Shown: piece after piece, positions 27,088 to 36,310 of the stretch
How the letters are laid out: every line of letters begins with the position of its first letter
Position numbering within the stretch: the first letter of the stretch is position 1
NCBI RefSeq assembly: GCF_049650445.1
Contig: NZ_JBASAD010000020.1
Coordinates: 49,770 to 113,769 of the forward strand
Length of the DNA: 64,000 nucleotides
From: Castellaniella sp049650445
GTDB lineage: Bacteria > Pseudomonadota > Gammaproteobacteria > Burkholderiales > Burkholderiaceae_B
Reading direction: 5' to 3'
Notes under the pieces: generated by a model
What the model was told of the DNA's origin: nothing
Databases searched by the model: none
The model's input: the letters and a program-made list of their open reading frames with translations, nothing else
Translations under genes and position numbers: made by a program

Positions 27088-28293
27088 ATGCCGAGCACAC
27101 AGTCCACAGCCCGGGACGTGGTGGAGCGCTATCTCGTCCTGCTGCGTCCGGATGACCCCGTCGGGGGGGCCCAGGCGCTCGCCGAACTGACTCAGGTGAC
27201 CGTGATCAGCCGCTCAAACGCCACGACGGCGCAGCGGGCTGCGCCTTGCGCCCTGGTTTTCGACCACATCGGTGTCGCGCGCGTGCATTGCACCGCGCAG
27301 ACCCGGCAACGTCTGGCCGATGCGGCGGCAGCCGGGAACAGCGCCATTCTGGCGATCGAGTCCGAACGCACCGTCTACGCCATCGCCACCGGGGCCCGCG
27401 CGCCAGTCCCCGCGCGCGGTCATGGGTACGGACAGGCCGGTGCGACCTGGGGCGCGCATGCGGTCGGCGCGGATGCCTCGCCCTATACGGGCAAGGGCAT
27501 CCGCATCGCGGTGCTGGATACCGGTCTGGATCTGTCCCATCCGGATTTCGCCGGCCGCGATATCGTGTCTCAGTCTTTCGTGGAAGGCCAGACTGTCCAG
27601 GACGGCAACGGCCACGGTACGCACTGCGCGGGCATCGCGGCCGGCCCGGCGGCACCCGGCGCGCAGTCCCGTTACGGTGTGGCCGGCGAGGCGGAACTGT
27701 ACGTGGGCAAGGTGCTGGGCGACGAGGGCAGCGGCAGCGATGGCGGCATCCTGGAGGGCATCGACTGGGCCATCGAGCACGGCTGCCATATCGTTTCCAT
27801 GTCGCTGGGCAGTCCGGTGCAGCCCGGGCAGGGCTATTCGGCCGTGTTCGAAGCAGTCGGCCAGCGCGCGCTGGCGGCCGGCACCCTGATCGTGGCGGCT
27901 GCGGGCAACGAGAGCCACCGTCCGGAATCCGTCGCGCCGGTCGGCCATCCGGCCAACTGTCCGTCGATCCTGGCCGTGGCCGCCGTCGATGAGCGGCTGC
28001 GTGTGGCGCCGTTTTCCTGCGCCGGACTGGAGGGCGGTGGCGGCGATGTGGACGTGTCGGCGCCCGGCGTGGATATTCTGTCGGCCTGGTCTGCGCCGGA
28101 TCTGTACAACACCATCAGCGGCACCAGCATGGCCACGCCGTTCGTGGCGGGTGTGGCCGCGTTGCATGCACAGGCCGACCCGGCCGCTCGCGCCGCCCGC
28201 CTGGGCGAGCGGCTGACGCAGTCCGCACAGGCCCTGCGGGATTCCGCGCGCGATGTGGGCGCCGGCCTGGTGCGGGCACCGTCTGGAGCATGA
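27088..28293 (+). CDS. S8 family serine peptidase (subtilisin-like), apparently cytoplasmic
   Basis: This 401-residue subtilase has catalytic residues Asp144 (VLDTGLDLSHPDF), His176 (GNGHGTHCAG), oxyanion Asn274 (VAAAGNES) and Ser347 (SGTSMATPFVAG). There is no signal peptide. The N-terminal 110 residues form a non-catalytic region (RYLVLLRPDDPVGGAQAL, ILAIESERTVYA) that could be a built-in propeptide-like domain. It is followed by 1 bp and then a small gene resembling a free I9-type propeptide, so the two were probably selected to work together. Confidence 0.9.
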   Translation: MPSTQSTARDVVERYLVLLRPDDPVGGAQALAELTQVTVISRSNATTAQRAAPCALVFDHIGVARVHCTAQTRQRLADAAAAGNSAILAIESERTVYAIATGARAPVPARGHGYGQAGATWGAHAVGADASPYTGKGIRIAVLDTGLDLSHPDFAGRDIVSQSFVEGQTVQDGNGHGTHCAGIAAGPAAPGAQSRYGVAGEAELYVGKVLGDEGSGSDGGILEGIDWAIEHGCHIVSMSLGSPVQPGQGYSAVFEAVGQRALAAGTLIVAAAGNESHRPESVAPVGHPANCPSILAVAAVDERLRVAPFSCAGLEGGGGDVDVSAPGVDILSAWSAPDLYNTISGTSMATPFVAGVAALHAQADPAARAARLGERLTQSAQALRDSARDVGAGLVRAPSGA

Positions 28294-28294
28294 C

Positions 28295-28588
28295 ATGGCC
28301 CGGATACACCTGATCGTCCTGGTGCATGAAACCTGGCGCGACCGTTATTCCCTGGTCGTGGAGGATTGTCGACAGGCGGGGCTGACGGTGGAGCGGGAAA
28401 TGATCGCCGCAGGTGTCATCGCCGGCAGCATCGAGGAACACCTGCTGGCCGCCCTGGCGGAGATCGAGGGCGTTGCGGCGGTGGAGCCTGAACGCATCAG
28501 TCGGGCCCTCGAAAATCCCTGCGGCGAGCCCTGTGCCGAGCCCCTGAATCGAACGCCCGGGCCCGTCTCCGGATCGCCCGTCCGCTGA
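28295..28588 (+). CDS. small protein resembling a stand-alone I9/subtilase propeptide-type inhibitor
   Basis: This 97-residue protein begins MARIHLIVLVHETWRDRYS. Its predicted pattern of strand, helix, strand, strand, helix, strand, with HLLAALAEIEGVAAVEPERI near residue 50, matches the way I9 subtilase propeptides end at the cleavage site. The last 30 residues are Pro/Cys-rich and look disordered. It follows the S8 gene by 1 bp. It may fold or inhibit that protease. This is a fold-level guess; no I9 signature is exact. Confidence 0.5.
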   Translation: MARIHLIVLVHETWRDRYSLVVEDCRQAGLTVEREMIAAGVIAGSIEEHLLAALAEIEGVAAVEPERISRALENPCGEPCAEPLNRTPGPVSGSPVR

Positions 28589-28680
28589 TCCTCGACCTGC
28601 ACGCTGGTCGCCCTGGTGCGGATCGGCCGAGAGAGTGAAGTTGTTAAGATGGCGTTTTCCTTCACATTCCGGGTCGATCC

Positions 28681-29820
28681 ATGGGTACCACGCTACCGTT
28701 CATCACCGGCGCCATCTGGCTGTATGTGCTGGGGCGTTTCATCTGGCCCCTGCCGTGCGGGATCGGTACGCGGGCCATCCTGGCGCTGGTGGTTTTCCTG
28801 GTGGCCCAGTACCACTGGTTCACCAGCCGTTTCTTTGGTTCCTTGGCGTCGCCGGAATTGCCCCAGGGCGTCCTCATCGGCCTGGGCTGGGCCTTTGGCG
28901 CGTTCCTGCTGCTGGCGATGCTTCTGCTGCTGCGCGACGTGGCGGGCGGGCTGGTGTTCCTGGTCGCACGCGATGCTGGGCGAGCCATTCTGGGCGGGCG
29001 GGCGTTGCATCTGTCGCTGGGCGCGCTGGCCCTGATCCTGTCGACCATCGGCGTCTGGCAGGCGGTTCGGGTGCCTGGCGTCAAGACGCTGGAAATCACG
29101 CTGCTCGGTCTGCCGCCGGCCTTCGATGGTTACCGTCTCGTGCAGTTGACCGATCTGCACGCCAGTCGCCTGTTGCCGGAATACTGGCAGGCGGCCGTGG
29201 TGGCAAAGACCAATGCCCTGAATGCCGATCTGGTCGTCATCACGGGCGATCTGGCCGATGGCATGCCCGAGGCCCGGGCGGCCGACGTGCGTCCCCTGCA
29301 GGATATGCGGGCGCGCGACGGCGTGCTGGCCGTCCCCGGCAATCATGAGTACTACGCCAACTACCAACGCTGGATGGCCGCGTATCGGGCGCTGGGCCTG
29401 GACATGCTGGAAAACGCCCACGTTCTCATCCGGCGCGGCGATGCCACGCTGGCGGTAGCCGGGATCACGGATCGCCAGGCGGTGCCGTTCGGTCAACCGC
29501 GTCCCGACCTGGGTGCGGCCCTGAAGGGCCTGGAGCCGGGCGTGCCCGTGATCCTGCTGGACCATCGTCCGGAGAGCGCGGTGCAGCATGCGCAGGCCGG
29601 GGTGACGCTGCAATTGTCCGGCCATACACATGGCGGGCAGATCCTGGGGCCGCACCTGTTGACGAAGTGGGCCAATGGGGGCTTCGTTTCCGGCCTGTAT
29701 CAGGTGGACGGCATGCAGTTGTACGTCAGCAACGGCGCGGGGTTGTGGAACGGCCTGGCGATCCGTCTGGGACGGCCGTCCGAGATCACTCAGTTCATAT
29801 TGCGGTCGGGAGGCCGCTAG
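28681..29820 (+). CDS. membrane-anchored calcineurin-like metallophosphoesterase
   Basis: The 379-residue protein has four N-terminal hydrophobic segments (about residues 5-135) and a C-terminal metallophosphoesterase domain. The two-metal motifs are LVQLTDLHASR, ITGDLAD, VPGNHEYY and SGHTHGGQIL. This YaeI/YkuE-like group cleaves phosphodiester or lipid phosphate substrates facing the periplasm or membrane; the substrate here is unknown. The TauE gene begins at the base immediately after the stop, indicating one transcript. Confidence 0.88.
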   Translation: MGTTLPFITGAIWLYVLGRFIWPLPCGIGTRAILALVVFLVAQYHWFTSRFFGSLASPELPQGVLIGLGWAFGAFLLLAMLLLLRDVAGGLVFLVARDAGRAILGGRALHLSLGALALILSTIGVWQAVRVPGVKTLEITLLGLPPAFDGYRLVQLTDLHASRLLPEYWQAAVVAKTNALNADLVVITGDLADGMPEARAADVRPLQDMRARDGVLAVPGNHEYYANYQRWMAAYRALGLDMLENAHVLIRRGDATLAVAGITDRQAVPFGQPRPDLGAALKGLEPGVPVILLDHRPESAVQHAQAGVTLQLSGHTHGGQILGPHLLTKWANGGFVSGLYQVDGMQLYVSNGAGLWNGLAIRLGRPSEITQFILRSGGR

Positions 29821-30570
29821 GTGGACTCCCTGATCCTGATCGCAGGCGCGGGTGTGGTGGCCGGCGCCATGAACGCCCTGGCCGGCGGCGGCTCGTTCGT
29901 CAGCCTGCCCACCCTGATCGCCGCCGGCGTGCCGCCAGTGCTGGCCAATACGTCCAGCACTGTTGCACTGTACCCCGGGGGCATGGCCAGCGCCTGGGCC
30001 TACCGCGACGGACTCGTCGGCGTGGGCGATGTCGGCTTGCGGCCGCTGCTGGCGGTGACGCTGCTGGGTGGCGTCGCGGGTGCCTTTCTGCTGCTGCATA
30101 CCTCCACGCGGGCCTTCGATGTCGTGCTGCCCTGGTTGCTGCTGGTCGCTGCCTTCGCCCTGGGTTTCGGGCGCCGCCTGGGCGAATGGATGCGCGCGCG
30201 CTGGCGCGTTCGCCCGGTCCTGGTGCTGGGCCTGCAGTTCGGGTTGGGGGTGTATGGCGGCTATTTCGGTGGTGCGGTCGGCATCATGATGATGGCCGTC
30301 TGGGGCCTGCTGGGCGCGCATGACATCAAAAGCATGCACCCGCCGCGCACCCTGATGGTGACCGCCGCCAATACCATGGCGGTGCTGATCTTCATCGCGG
30401 CCGGCGCGGTGCAGTGGCGCGAGACCCTGATCATGCTGGTGGCCGCCATTCTGGGCGGCTATGGCGGGGCGTTGCTGGGCAAACGCATCCCGGCTCCGAT
30501 CGTCAGGGCCGGGACCTTGCTGCTGACCGCCTTCATCACTGTGGCGTTCTTTGTGCGGGCGTACGGCTGA
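29821..30570 (+). CDS. TauE/SafE-family membrane transporter
   Basis: This 249-residue protein has seven to eight hydrophobic segments and the two repeated TauE/SafE signature halves (GAMNALAGGGSFVSLPTL, LANTSSTVALYPGGMAS; GVYGGYFGGAVGIMMMAVWG). Family members are proposed sulfite or sulfonate exporters or anion permeases. It starts with GTG directly after the stop of the metallophosphoesterase gene. The substrate is not evident from neighbours. Confidence 0.88.
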   Translation: MDSLILIAGAGVVAGAMNALAGGGSFVSLPTLIAAGVPPVLANTSSTVALYPGGMASAWAYRDGLVGVGDVGLRPLLAVTLLGGVAGAFLLLHTSTRAFDVVLPWLLLVAAFALGFGRRLGEWMRARWRVRPVLVLGLQFGLGVYGGYFGGAVGIMMMAVWGLLGAHDIKSMHPPRTLMVTAANTMAVLIFIAAGAVQWRETLIMLVAAILGGYGGALLGKRIPAPIVRAGTLLLTAFITVAFFVRAYG

Positions 30571-30621
30571 AATCCGGTCCGGACCGAACCCCGGGCGTGG
30601 CGCGCCCGGCGCCGCTCGGTT

Positions 30622-32481
30622 TCACGATGCCGGTTCGAGGGCCTCGCTGTCCATGTCCTGCGCCAGGAAGCCGCCGCTCTGGTGACGCCACAGACGTGCG
30701 TACACGCCGTCTTGCGCCAGCAGTTCGGCATGGCTGCCCTGTTCGATGATGCGGCCTTCGTCCAGGACGATGAGTCGATCCAGGGCGGCGATGGTGGACA
30801 GGCGATGGGCGATGGCGATGACGGTCTTGCCTTGCATGATCTCGTCCAGGCTTTCCTGGATGGCCGCCTCGACCTCCGAATCCAGCGCGCTGGTGGCCTC
30901 GTCCAGCAGCAGGATCGGCGCGTTCTTGAGCATCACGCGGGCAATGGCGATGCGCTGGCGCTGGCCGCCGGACAGTTTCACGCCGCGCTCGCCCACCAGG
31001 GTGTCGTAACCCCGGTGGCCCCCCGGATCTCCCAGTTGCTGGATGAATTCGTCGGCTTGGGCGCGTATCGCCGCTGTGCGGATCGCTTCGTCATCGGCGT
31101 CGGGGCGGCCGTAAGCGATGTTGTCGCGGATCGAGCGGTGCAGCAGCGAGGTGTCCTGCGTCACCATGCCGATGGCGCTGCGCAGGCTGTCCTGCGTCAC
31201 GTGGGCGATGTCCTGGCCGTCGATCCGGATCCGGCCGCCGTTCACGTCGTAGAAGCGCAGCAGCAGATTGATCAGCGTGGATTTGCCGGCGCCCGAGCGC
31301 CCGACCAGACCGATTCTTTCGCCGGGACGCACATGCAGATCGAGACCGTCGAAGACCTGCCGTTCGCCGTTGTAGTTGAAGGACACCTGCTCGAAGATCA
31401 CTTCGCCGCGACGGATTTCCAGGGGGCGGGCGTCCGGTGCGTCCAGCACCTTGGGAGGGTGGGTCAGGGTGGCGATGCCGTCTTGCACCGTGCCGATGTT
31501 CTCGAACAGCGAGGCCATCTGCCACATGATCCAGTGCGACATGCCGTTGACCCGCAAGGCCATGGCCGTGACTGCGGCGACTGCGCCGGTGCCGACGTGC
31601 CCGCCGTACCAGAGCCACAGCGCGTAGCCGCCCACCGCCAGGATCAGGCCCGCCACCAGCGTCTGATTGACGATTTCGAACTGGCTGACCAGTCGCATCT
31701 GGCGGTAACCCGTGTCCTGGAAGTCCTCCATCGCGGCGCGGGCGAACCAGGCTTCGCGCCGGGTGTGCGAGAACAGCTTGACGGTGGTGATGTTGGCGTA
31801 GGCGTCAGTGACGCGTCCCGTCATCGAGGAGCGGGCGTGGGCTTGCTCCTGCCCGACCTTGCCCAGACGCGGCACGAAATACGCCATGGCCAGGCCGTAC
31901 AGGACGAGCCAGCCGATGAAGGGCAGCATCAGTCGCCCGTCGAAGCTGCCTGCCACCGCGATCAGGGTGACGAAATACACGCCGATGCCGAGCACGATCT
32001 CGCTGAAGGTCAGCAGCACGTCGCGCACCGCCAGGGCGGTCTGCATGACCTTGGTCGTGACCCGGCCCGCGAATTCGTTGGAGAAGAAGGCCAGGCTCTG
32101 GCGCAGCATCAGGCGGTGGAAGTTCCAGCGCAGGCGCAGCGGCAGGTTGATGGCCAGGACCTGGTGCTGCATCAGGGTGCGCAGCGTCACCAGCGCGATG
32201 CTGGCGACCAGGATGGCGGCGATTCCCCACAGCACGCGCTGGGCGTGTGCGGCGGCCTCGGCCCCGGTCCGCCAGGCCTCCAGCAGGTCCACCACCTGGC
32301 CCAGGAAGGCGAACAGCCAGGCTTCGTAGATGGAAACGCCCGCGCTCAGCAGTGCCAGCGCAGCGATGGCACGGCGCGCGCCGTGCGTACAGGCCCACAG
32401 GAAAGGGAACAGGCCCTTGGGTGGCGGAGGCGCGTCCTCGGGCGGGAATGGATCGAGCAGGCTTTCGAACCTGTGCAGCAA
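30622..32481 (-). CDS. ABC transporter, fused permease and ATPase (MsbA-like exporter)
   Basis: This 619-residue half-transporter has a six-helix membrane domain (about residues 35-330). The ATPase carries Walker A GRSGAGKSTL, a Q-loop in MVTQDTSLL, signature LSGGQRQRIA and Walker B ILLLDEATSAL with the D-loop, and the switch His in AIAHRLST. It works as a homodimer moving an unknown lipophilic substrate outward. An acidic, proline-rich N-terminus (PPEDAPPPPKG) precedes helix 1. It stands alone, downstream of the universal stress gene on the same strand. Confidence 0.9.
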   Translation of the reverse strand: MLHRFESLLDPFPPEDAPPPPKGLFPFLWACTHGARRAIAALALLSAGVSIYEAWLFAFLGQVVDLLEAWRTGAEAAAHAQRVLWGIAAILVASIALVTLRTLMQHQVLAINLPLRLRWNFHRLMLRQSLAFFSNEFAGRVTTKVMQTALAVRDVLLTFSEIVLGIGVYFVTLIAVAGSFDGRLMLPFIGWLVLYGLAMAYFVPRLGKVGQEQAHARSSMTGRVTDAYANITTVKLFSHTRREAWFARAAMEDFQDTGYRQMRLVSQFEIVNQTLVAGLILAVGGYALWLWYGGHVGTGAVAAVTAMALRVNGMSHWIMWQMASLFENIGTVQDGIATLTHPPKVLDAPDARPLEIRRGEVIFEQVSFNYNGERQVFDGLDLHVRPGERIGLVGRSGAGKSTLINLLLRFYDVNGGRIRIDGQDIAHVTQDSLRSAIGMVTQDTSLLHRSIRDNIAYGRPDADDEAIRTAAIRAQADEFIQQLGDPGGHRGYDTLVGERGVKLSGGQRQRIAIARVMLKNAPILLLDEATSALDSEVEAAIQESLDEIMQGKTVIAIAHRLSTIAALDRLIVLDEGRIIEQGSHAELLAQDGVYARLWRHQSGGFLAQDMDSEALEPAS

Positions 32482-32558
32482 ATGAGGCTCCGGCAGGCGG
32501 TCGATCCGTTGGCTGCCGGACCTCCCAGGGACGGTCCGGCGGCGATCAGATCAGACCG

Positions 32559-33395
32559 TTAATTGGCGAGCAGCACCGGCACTGTCAGGGTGGACAGCAG
32601 GGTGCTGGTGGCGCCGCCCATGATCCACTGGCGCATGCGGCTGTGGCCGTAGGCGCCCATGACGATCAGGTCGGCGTCGGTATCGGTGGCGGTGTTCAGG
32701 ATGACGTTGCCGACCCCGTAGCCCTTGCTGTCCTTCAGCAAGTGTTTGGGCTTGGGATAGCCCAGGCTGACGCAGTAGTCGGCGAGGTCATTTTCGTGGA
32801 TGTCGAGATCTTGAGCCCGCTTGTCGTCGCGGTCGATTTCCACGATGGTGAGCGCCTGGCTGTGCCTCAGCAGCGGCGCCGCGTCGGAGAAGGCGCGGGC
32901 GGCTTCGCGGCGCTGGTCCCAGCAGAACAGGACGCGCTGGCCGATGGTGTCGATGGTGCCGAAATTGGGCAGCAGCAGCACGGGGCGGCCGGAAGCCATG
33001 ACCACGGCTTCGGGCAGATTGGGCCGCAGCGACGTCAGGCTGTCGGTCGAATCCGCCTTGCTCATGACGAGCAGGTCGCAATAGCGGGCGTGTAGGGTCA
33101 GGCCGTCTTCGGCGTCGCCGTGGGGTGTGCGCCACTGGGCCTGGACGCCCAGTGCCTGGGCCTTGTCGAGGAACTGGGCGCGGGTGGCTTCGCGGTGCTC
33201 GTCACGGCGTTTGCGCAGGGTGGTGCGGACGTCCTGAGGCAGGATGTTTTCATCCTGCTGGAGGCCCGCGACGCTGGCCGAGGGATAGACCCCGACGGCC
33301 TGCGCCCCGCGTTCTTTGGCCAGCCGCAGGCCGATGTCCATGCGGCGTTCGCAAACGGTGTCGTCGTTCAGGTGAATGGCAATACGGCCCGGCAT
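32559..33395 (-). CDS. universal stress protein, two tandem Usp domains
   Basis: This 278-residue protein has a weakly conserved first Usp domain (residues 1-145) and a second with a nucleotide-binding signature (LIVMGAYGHSRMRQWIMGGATS, then LLSTLTVPVLL). The GxxG-x9-G(S/T) pattern in the second half suggests ATP binding. Such proteins are induced by starvation, oxidants or low oxygen. It is 77 bp upstream of the ABC exporter gene. Confidence 0.85.
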   Translation of the reverse strand: MPGRIAIHLNDDTVCERRMDIGLRLAKERGAQAVGVYPSASVAGLQQDENILPQDVRTTLRKRRDEHREATRAQFLDKAQALGVQAQWRTPHGDAEDGLTLHARYCDLLVMSKADSTDSLTSLRPNLPEAVVMASGRPVLLLPNFGTIDTIGQRVLFCWDQRREAARAFSDAAPLLRHSQALTIVEIDRDDKRAQDLDIHENDLADYCVSLGYPKPKHLLKDSKGYGVGNVILNTATDTDADLIVMGAYGHSRMRQWIMGGATSTLLSTLTVPVLLAN

Positions 33396-33603
33396 GAGAA
33401 ACCCCCTTGGTGTGTGGCGAATCCTGTCCTGCGAGTTCCCACCATCTTATCCCAAGCCCGGGCCGCGCGTGGCGCCGGCAGCCCGCGCGTAGGATGGCAT
33501 TTCTTAATTCATATCAAGACTTCAGTCCGGCGTCACCCTGTCATTGAGACCAGCGTTTAGTATGTTGACTTGTCTATTTCGAATACAGGGGCAGGCGGCT
33601 GGC

Positions 33604-34749
33604 ATGGATACTGTTTTCGCGTGGGATGGCGGTTTCGTCACTGGGCTGGATTCTGTGGACGAACAGCATCATGCTTTGATCAATTTGTTCAATGAGCTGA
33701 ATGCGGCCTTGCTTTCACCCGCAGGCAGCGATGAGACCTTGCTGGCCGATATCCACGCCCGGCTGCTGTCCTACGCCGAATATCATTTCCGTGAAGAAGA
33801 AGGGATGATGAGGCGGTACCGCCTGGACGAGCGCCATATCGAGGGCCATCGCATGGCCCATCAGCAGTTCGTCGATCAGGTGCGTGGGCAGGGGAATCGC
33901 CGCGCCTACATGGGCAACGCCAAGGCGGGCACCGCGCTGATCGATTTTCTGACGTCCTGGCTGGGGCTGCACATCCTGGGCATCGACCAGAGCATGGCGC
34001 GGCAGATGGCATTGATCCGCCAGGGCCTGAGCCCCGGGGAAGCGTACGAACGCGAGCGTAATTCGCATGACCACAGCGCCCAGGTGCTCATCAAAATGGT
34101 GGGCAAGCTCTACTCCGCGCTGTCGGAACAAAATGCGCAACTGGTCGATGCCAACCTGTATCTGGAAGAGCGCGTCGCCCGGCGCACCCGCGAACTGGAA
34201 GACGCCAATGCACGCCTGAACACCCTGGCGCGTACCGATGCGCTGCTGGATATCGCCAATCGCGCGCATTTCAACGAATGGCTGGAGCAGGTCTGCGCCC
34301 TGGCGCGCCGCGCTCAGCGTCCGGTGGGGCTGGTGATGATCGATGTGGATTGCTTCAAGCGTTACAACGATCATTACGGCCACCAGCAGGGCGATGCCTG
34401 CCTGCAGGCGGTGGCGCGCGCCGTGAAGGGCTGTTTGCGTCGGGGCGCGGATCTGGTGGCGCGTTATGGGGGAGAGGAACTGGTCGTGGTGCTGCCCGAC
34501 ACCGACGCGCAAGGCGCTGCCTCGATGGCCCGGAAGATGGTGGAAGCCGTGCGTGTCGTCCGGATGCCGCATGCTGATTCTATGGTGGGGCCTTGGGTGA
34601 CGATCAGTGCCGGCGCGTGCAGCCAGGTGCCCAATCCAGGCGAGAACGGCGCCAGCGGTTCGGCGGCGCTGATCACACACGCCGACGCCGCGCTGTACGA
34701 GGCCAAGCGCCAGGGGCGTGATCGCTGCGTGACGGCCGGGTTGAATTGA
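33604..34749 (+). CDS. bacteriohemerythrin-GGDEF diguanylate cyclase
   Basis: This 381-residue protein has an N-terminal hemerythrin domain with the expected iron ligands (VDEQHHALINLFNE, YAEYHFREEEGMM, GHRMAHQQF, LGLHILGIDQSM), a coiled-coil linker (EQNAQLVDANLYLEERVARRTRELED) and a GGDEF domain. The active-site motif is RYGGEEL and the product-inhibition I-site RGAD lies eleven residues before it, as in PleD. The usual DxLTGLxNR lead-in is degenerate (DALLDIANRAHF). It probably makes cyclic di-GMP in response to oxygen or redox state. The start at 33604 begins MDTVFAWDGGF. Confidence 0.9.
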   Translation: MDTVFAWDGGFVTGLDSVDEQHHALINLFNELNAALLSPAGSDETLLADIHARLLSYAEYHFREEEGMMRRYRLDERHIEGHRMAHQQFVDQVRGQGNRRAYMGNAKAGTALIDFLTSWLGLHILGIDQSMARQMALIRQGLSPGEAYERERNSHDHSAQVLIKMVGKLYSALSEQNAQLVDANLYLEERVARRTRELEDANARLNTLARTDALLDIANRAHFNEWLEQVCALARRAQRPVGLVMIDVDCFKRYNDHYGHQQGDACLQAVARAVKGCLRRGADLVARYGGEELVVVLPDTDAQGAASMARKMVEAVRVVRMPHADSMVGPWVTISAGACSQVPNPGENGASGSAALITHADAALYEAKRQGRDRCVTAGLN

Positions 34750-34780
34750 GCCTCGCGCCCGAATTCGTCTATACTTGCGC

Positions 34781-34925
34781 CTTCAAGGGGAGTAGCTCAC
34801 TTTCCGCGGCATCGTCATGACGGCGTTTGCGCTTTACGCGCAACACCCGGTGCCCGGGCAACCCAGGGAATCCTTCGAACAGATTCCGGTTGCGAGCAAG
34901 ACCTTGCCGCCTAGGGCAAGGTTCG
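34781..34925 (+). promoter_or_regulatory. yybP-ykoY (manganese) riboswitch upstream of terC
   Basis: The leader carries the class signature: CAAGGGGAGTAGC at 34784-34796 and GAGCAAGACCTTG at 34894-34906. P1 pairs CAAGG (34784-34788) with CCTTG (34902-34906). The same CCTTGCC can instead pair with GGCAAGG (34915-34921), giving a mutually exclusive helix. No T-run follows the alternative hairpin, so control may be at translation or by Rho. In known examples manganese binding turns on manganese-export or TerC genes. Confidence 0.85.
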
Positions 34926-34999
34926 TCTTCCCGCCATGAAAATGGCTCGATCCTCCCGGCGGTTATTCCGAAAACCAACAACCCGCAATCGGGGGATCC

Positions 35000-35713
35000 A
35001 TGATCGAATTTCTTCAAACGCTCCATTGGGCGGCCGTTTTCCAGATCATCCTGATCGATGTTCTGCTGGGCGGCGACAACGCCGTCGTCATCGCCCTGGC
35101 CTGCCGCAATCTGCCGCGCGCCCAACGCATGCAGGGCATTCTCTGGGGGACCGCCGGGGCCATCATCCTGCGCGTGGCACTGATCGCCTTCGCCTTGACG
35201 CTGCTCGACATTCCTTTCCTGAAGATCGTCGGCGCACTGCTGCTGCTGTGGATCGGCGTCAAGCTGCTGATACCCGAGGACGGCCACCACGACAAGATCG
35301 CCGGGGGCGCATCGGTCATGGCTGCGGTCAAGACGATTCTCGTGGCGGACTTCGTCATGAGCCTGGACAACGTCATCGCCATCGCCGGCGCCGCCCAGGG
35401 AGCCCACCTCGACCACCAGATCGGCCTGGTGATCTTTGGCCTGCTGGTCAGTGTGCCCATCATCATCTGGGGCAGCACGCTGGTGCTGAAGCTGATCGAC
35501 CGCTATCCCCTGGTGGTGACTTTCGGTGCCGGCCTGCTGGGCTGGATCGCGGGTGGCATGCTGGTCACCGACGTGGTGGTCACCGATCGCCTGGGGCCGC
35601 CGTCCACGGCGCTGAAACTGACCGTGGAAGTCGTCGGCGCGCTGCTGGTCGTGATCCTGGGCCGCTGGCTGGCCAGCCGCAAGATGGCCAGGATGGCCAA
35701 GGCGGCCGGCTGA
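35000..35713 (+). CDS. TerC-family membrane protein (Alx/YkoY-like)
   Basis: This 237-residue protein has seven to eight membrane helices. The TerC signatures are IDVLLGGDNAVVIALACRNL near residue 17 and VADFVMSLDNVIAIAGAA near residue 117; the acidic pairs GGDN and SLDN line the presumed ion path. Alx and related proteins export manganese. The manganese riboswitch directly upstream supports that job here. The Shine-Dalgarno CGGGGGA lies 6 nt before the ATG. Confidence 0.92.
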   Translation: MIEFLQTLHWAAVFQIILIDVLLGGDNAVVIALACRNLPRAQRMQGILWGTAGAIILRVALIAFALTLLDIPFLKIVGALLLLWIGVKLLIPEDGHHDKIAGGASVMAAVKTILVADFVMSLDNVIAIAGAAQGAHLDHQIGLVIFGLLVSVPIIIWGSTLVLKLIDRYPLVVTFGAGLLGWIAGGMLVTDVVVTDRLGPPSTALKLTVEVVGALLVVILGRWLASRKMARMAKAAG

Positions 35714-35810
35714 ACGAACGGGGCGCGGCGCTGGAATGCGGCCGCTCCCCCGGCGGCTGTCCGGTCAGGGCCGGATTTTCGGGTTTTTGCGCCGGTTGTG
35801 CCGACGATCC

Positions 35811-36200
35811 TCAGGACAGGGCGCGCAGCCAGGTCACCGTGGCCATACCCAGCAGCGTCATGATCAATGATCCGGCGACGTGCAGGATGATCGCGGCGGC
35901 CATCCATCCCAGACGGCCCTGTTCCAGCATCACCGCCAGTTCGGCGGAAAAGGTCGAGAAGGTCGTCAGCCCGCCGCAGAAACCCGTGATGATGAACAAG
36001 CGCATCTGGGGTGACAGGCCCGCGTGTTCGCCGAACACGGCGATGGCGATGCCGATGATGTAGCCCCCCAGCAGGTTGGCCGCCAGCGTGCCCAATGTCA
36101 GCGCAGGGAATACGCCGTTCAGGGCGTGCCCGAGCACCCAGCGCAGGATGGCGCCGAGCGATGCGCCCAGAGAGATGGCAAGCAGAGAAGAGGCTGGCAT
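35811..36200 (-). CDS. crcB: fluoride exporter CrcB/Fluc
   Basis: This 129-residue four-helix membrane channel dimerises in antiparallel fashion to expel fluoride. Signatures are GASLGAILRWVLGHALN in helix 1, PALTLGTLAANLLGGYIIGI in helix 2, and ITGFCGGLTTFSTFSAELAVM in helix 3 with the phenylalanine and Thr/Ser box. It stands alone, convergent with terC. No fluoride riboswitch is evident in its short upstream region before the 3-hydroxybutyrate dehydrogenase gene. Confidence 0.92.
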   Translation of the reverse strand: MPASSLLAISLGASLGAILRWVLGHALNGVFPALTLGTLAANLLGGYIIGIAIAVFGEHAGLSPQMRLFIITGFCGGLTTFSTFSAELAVMLEQGRLGWMAAAIILHVAGSLIMTLLGMATVTWLRALS

Positions 36201-36310
36201 GAGGGCTCGATCTTAGCAGCGCTGCGACAGAGGGGGCAAGGTTGCGTCCGGCCGCTGCGCGTTACACTGGTCCGGTGATTTTTCTCGCATTCTTGCAGAA
36301 GGAGAGCATC

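Noticed and set aside
28693..30339. 548-codon minus-strand frame across metallophosphoesterase and TauE
   Set aside because: It is antisense to two well-supported genes and shows only shadow composition.
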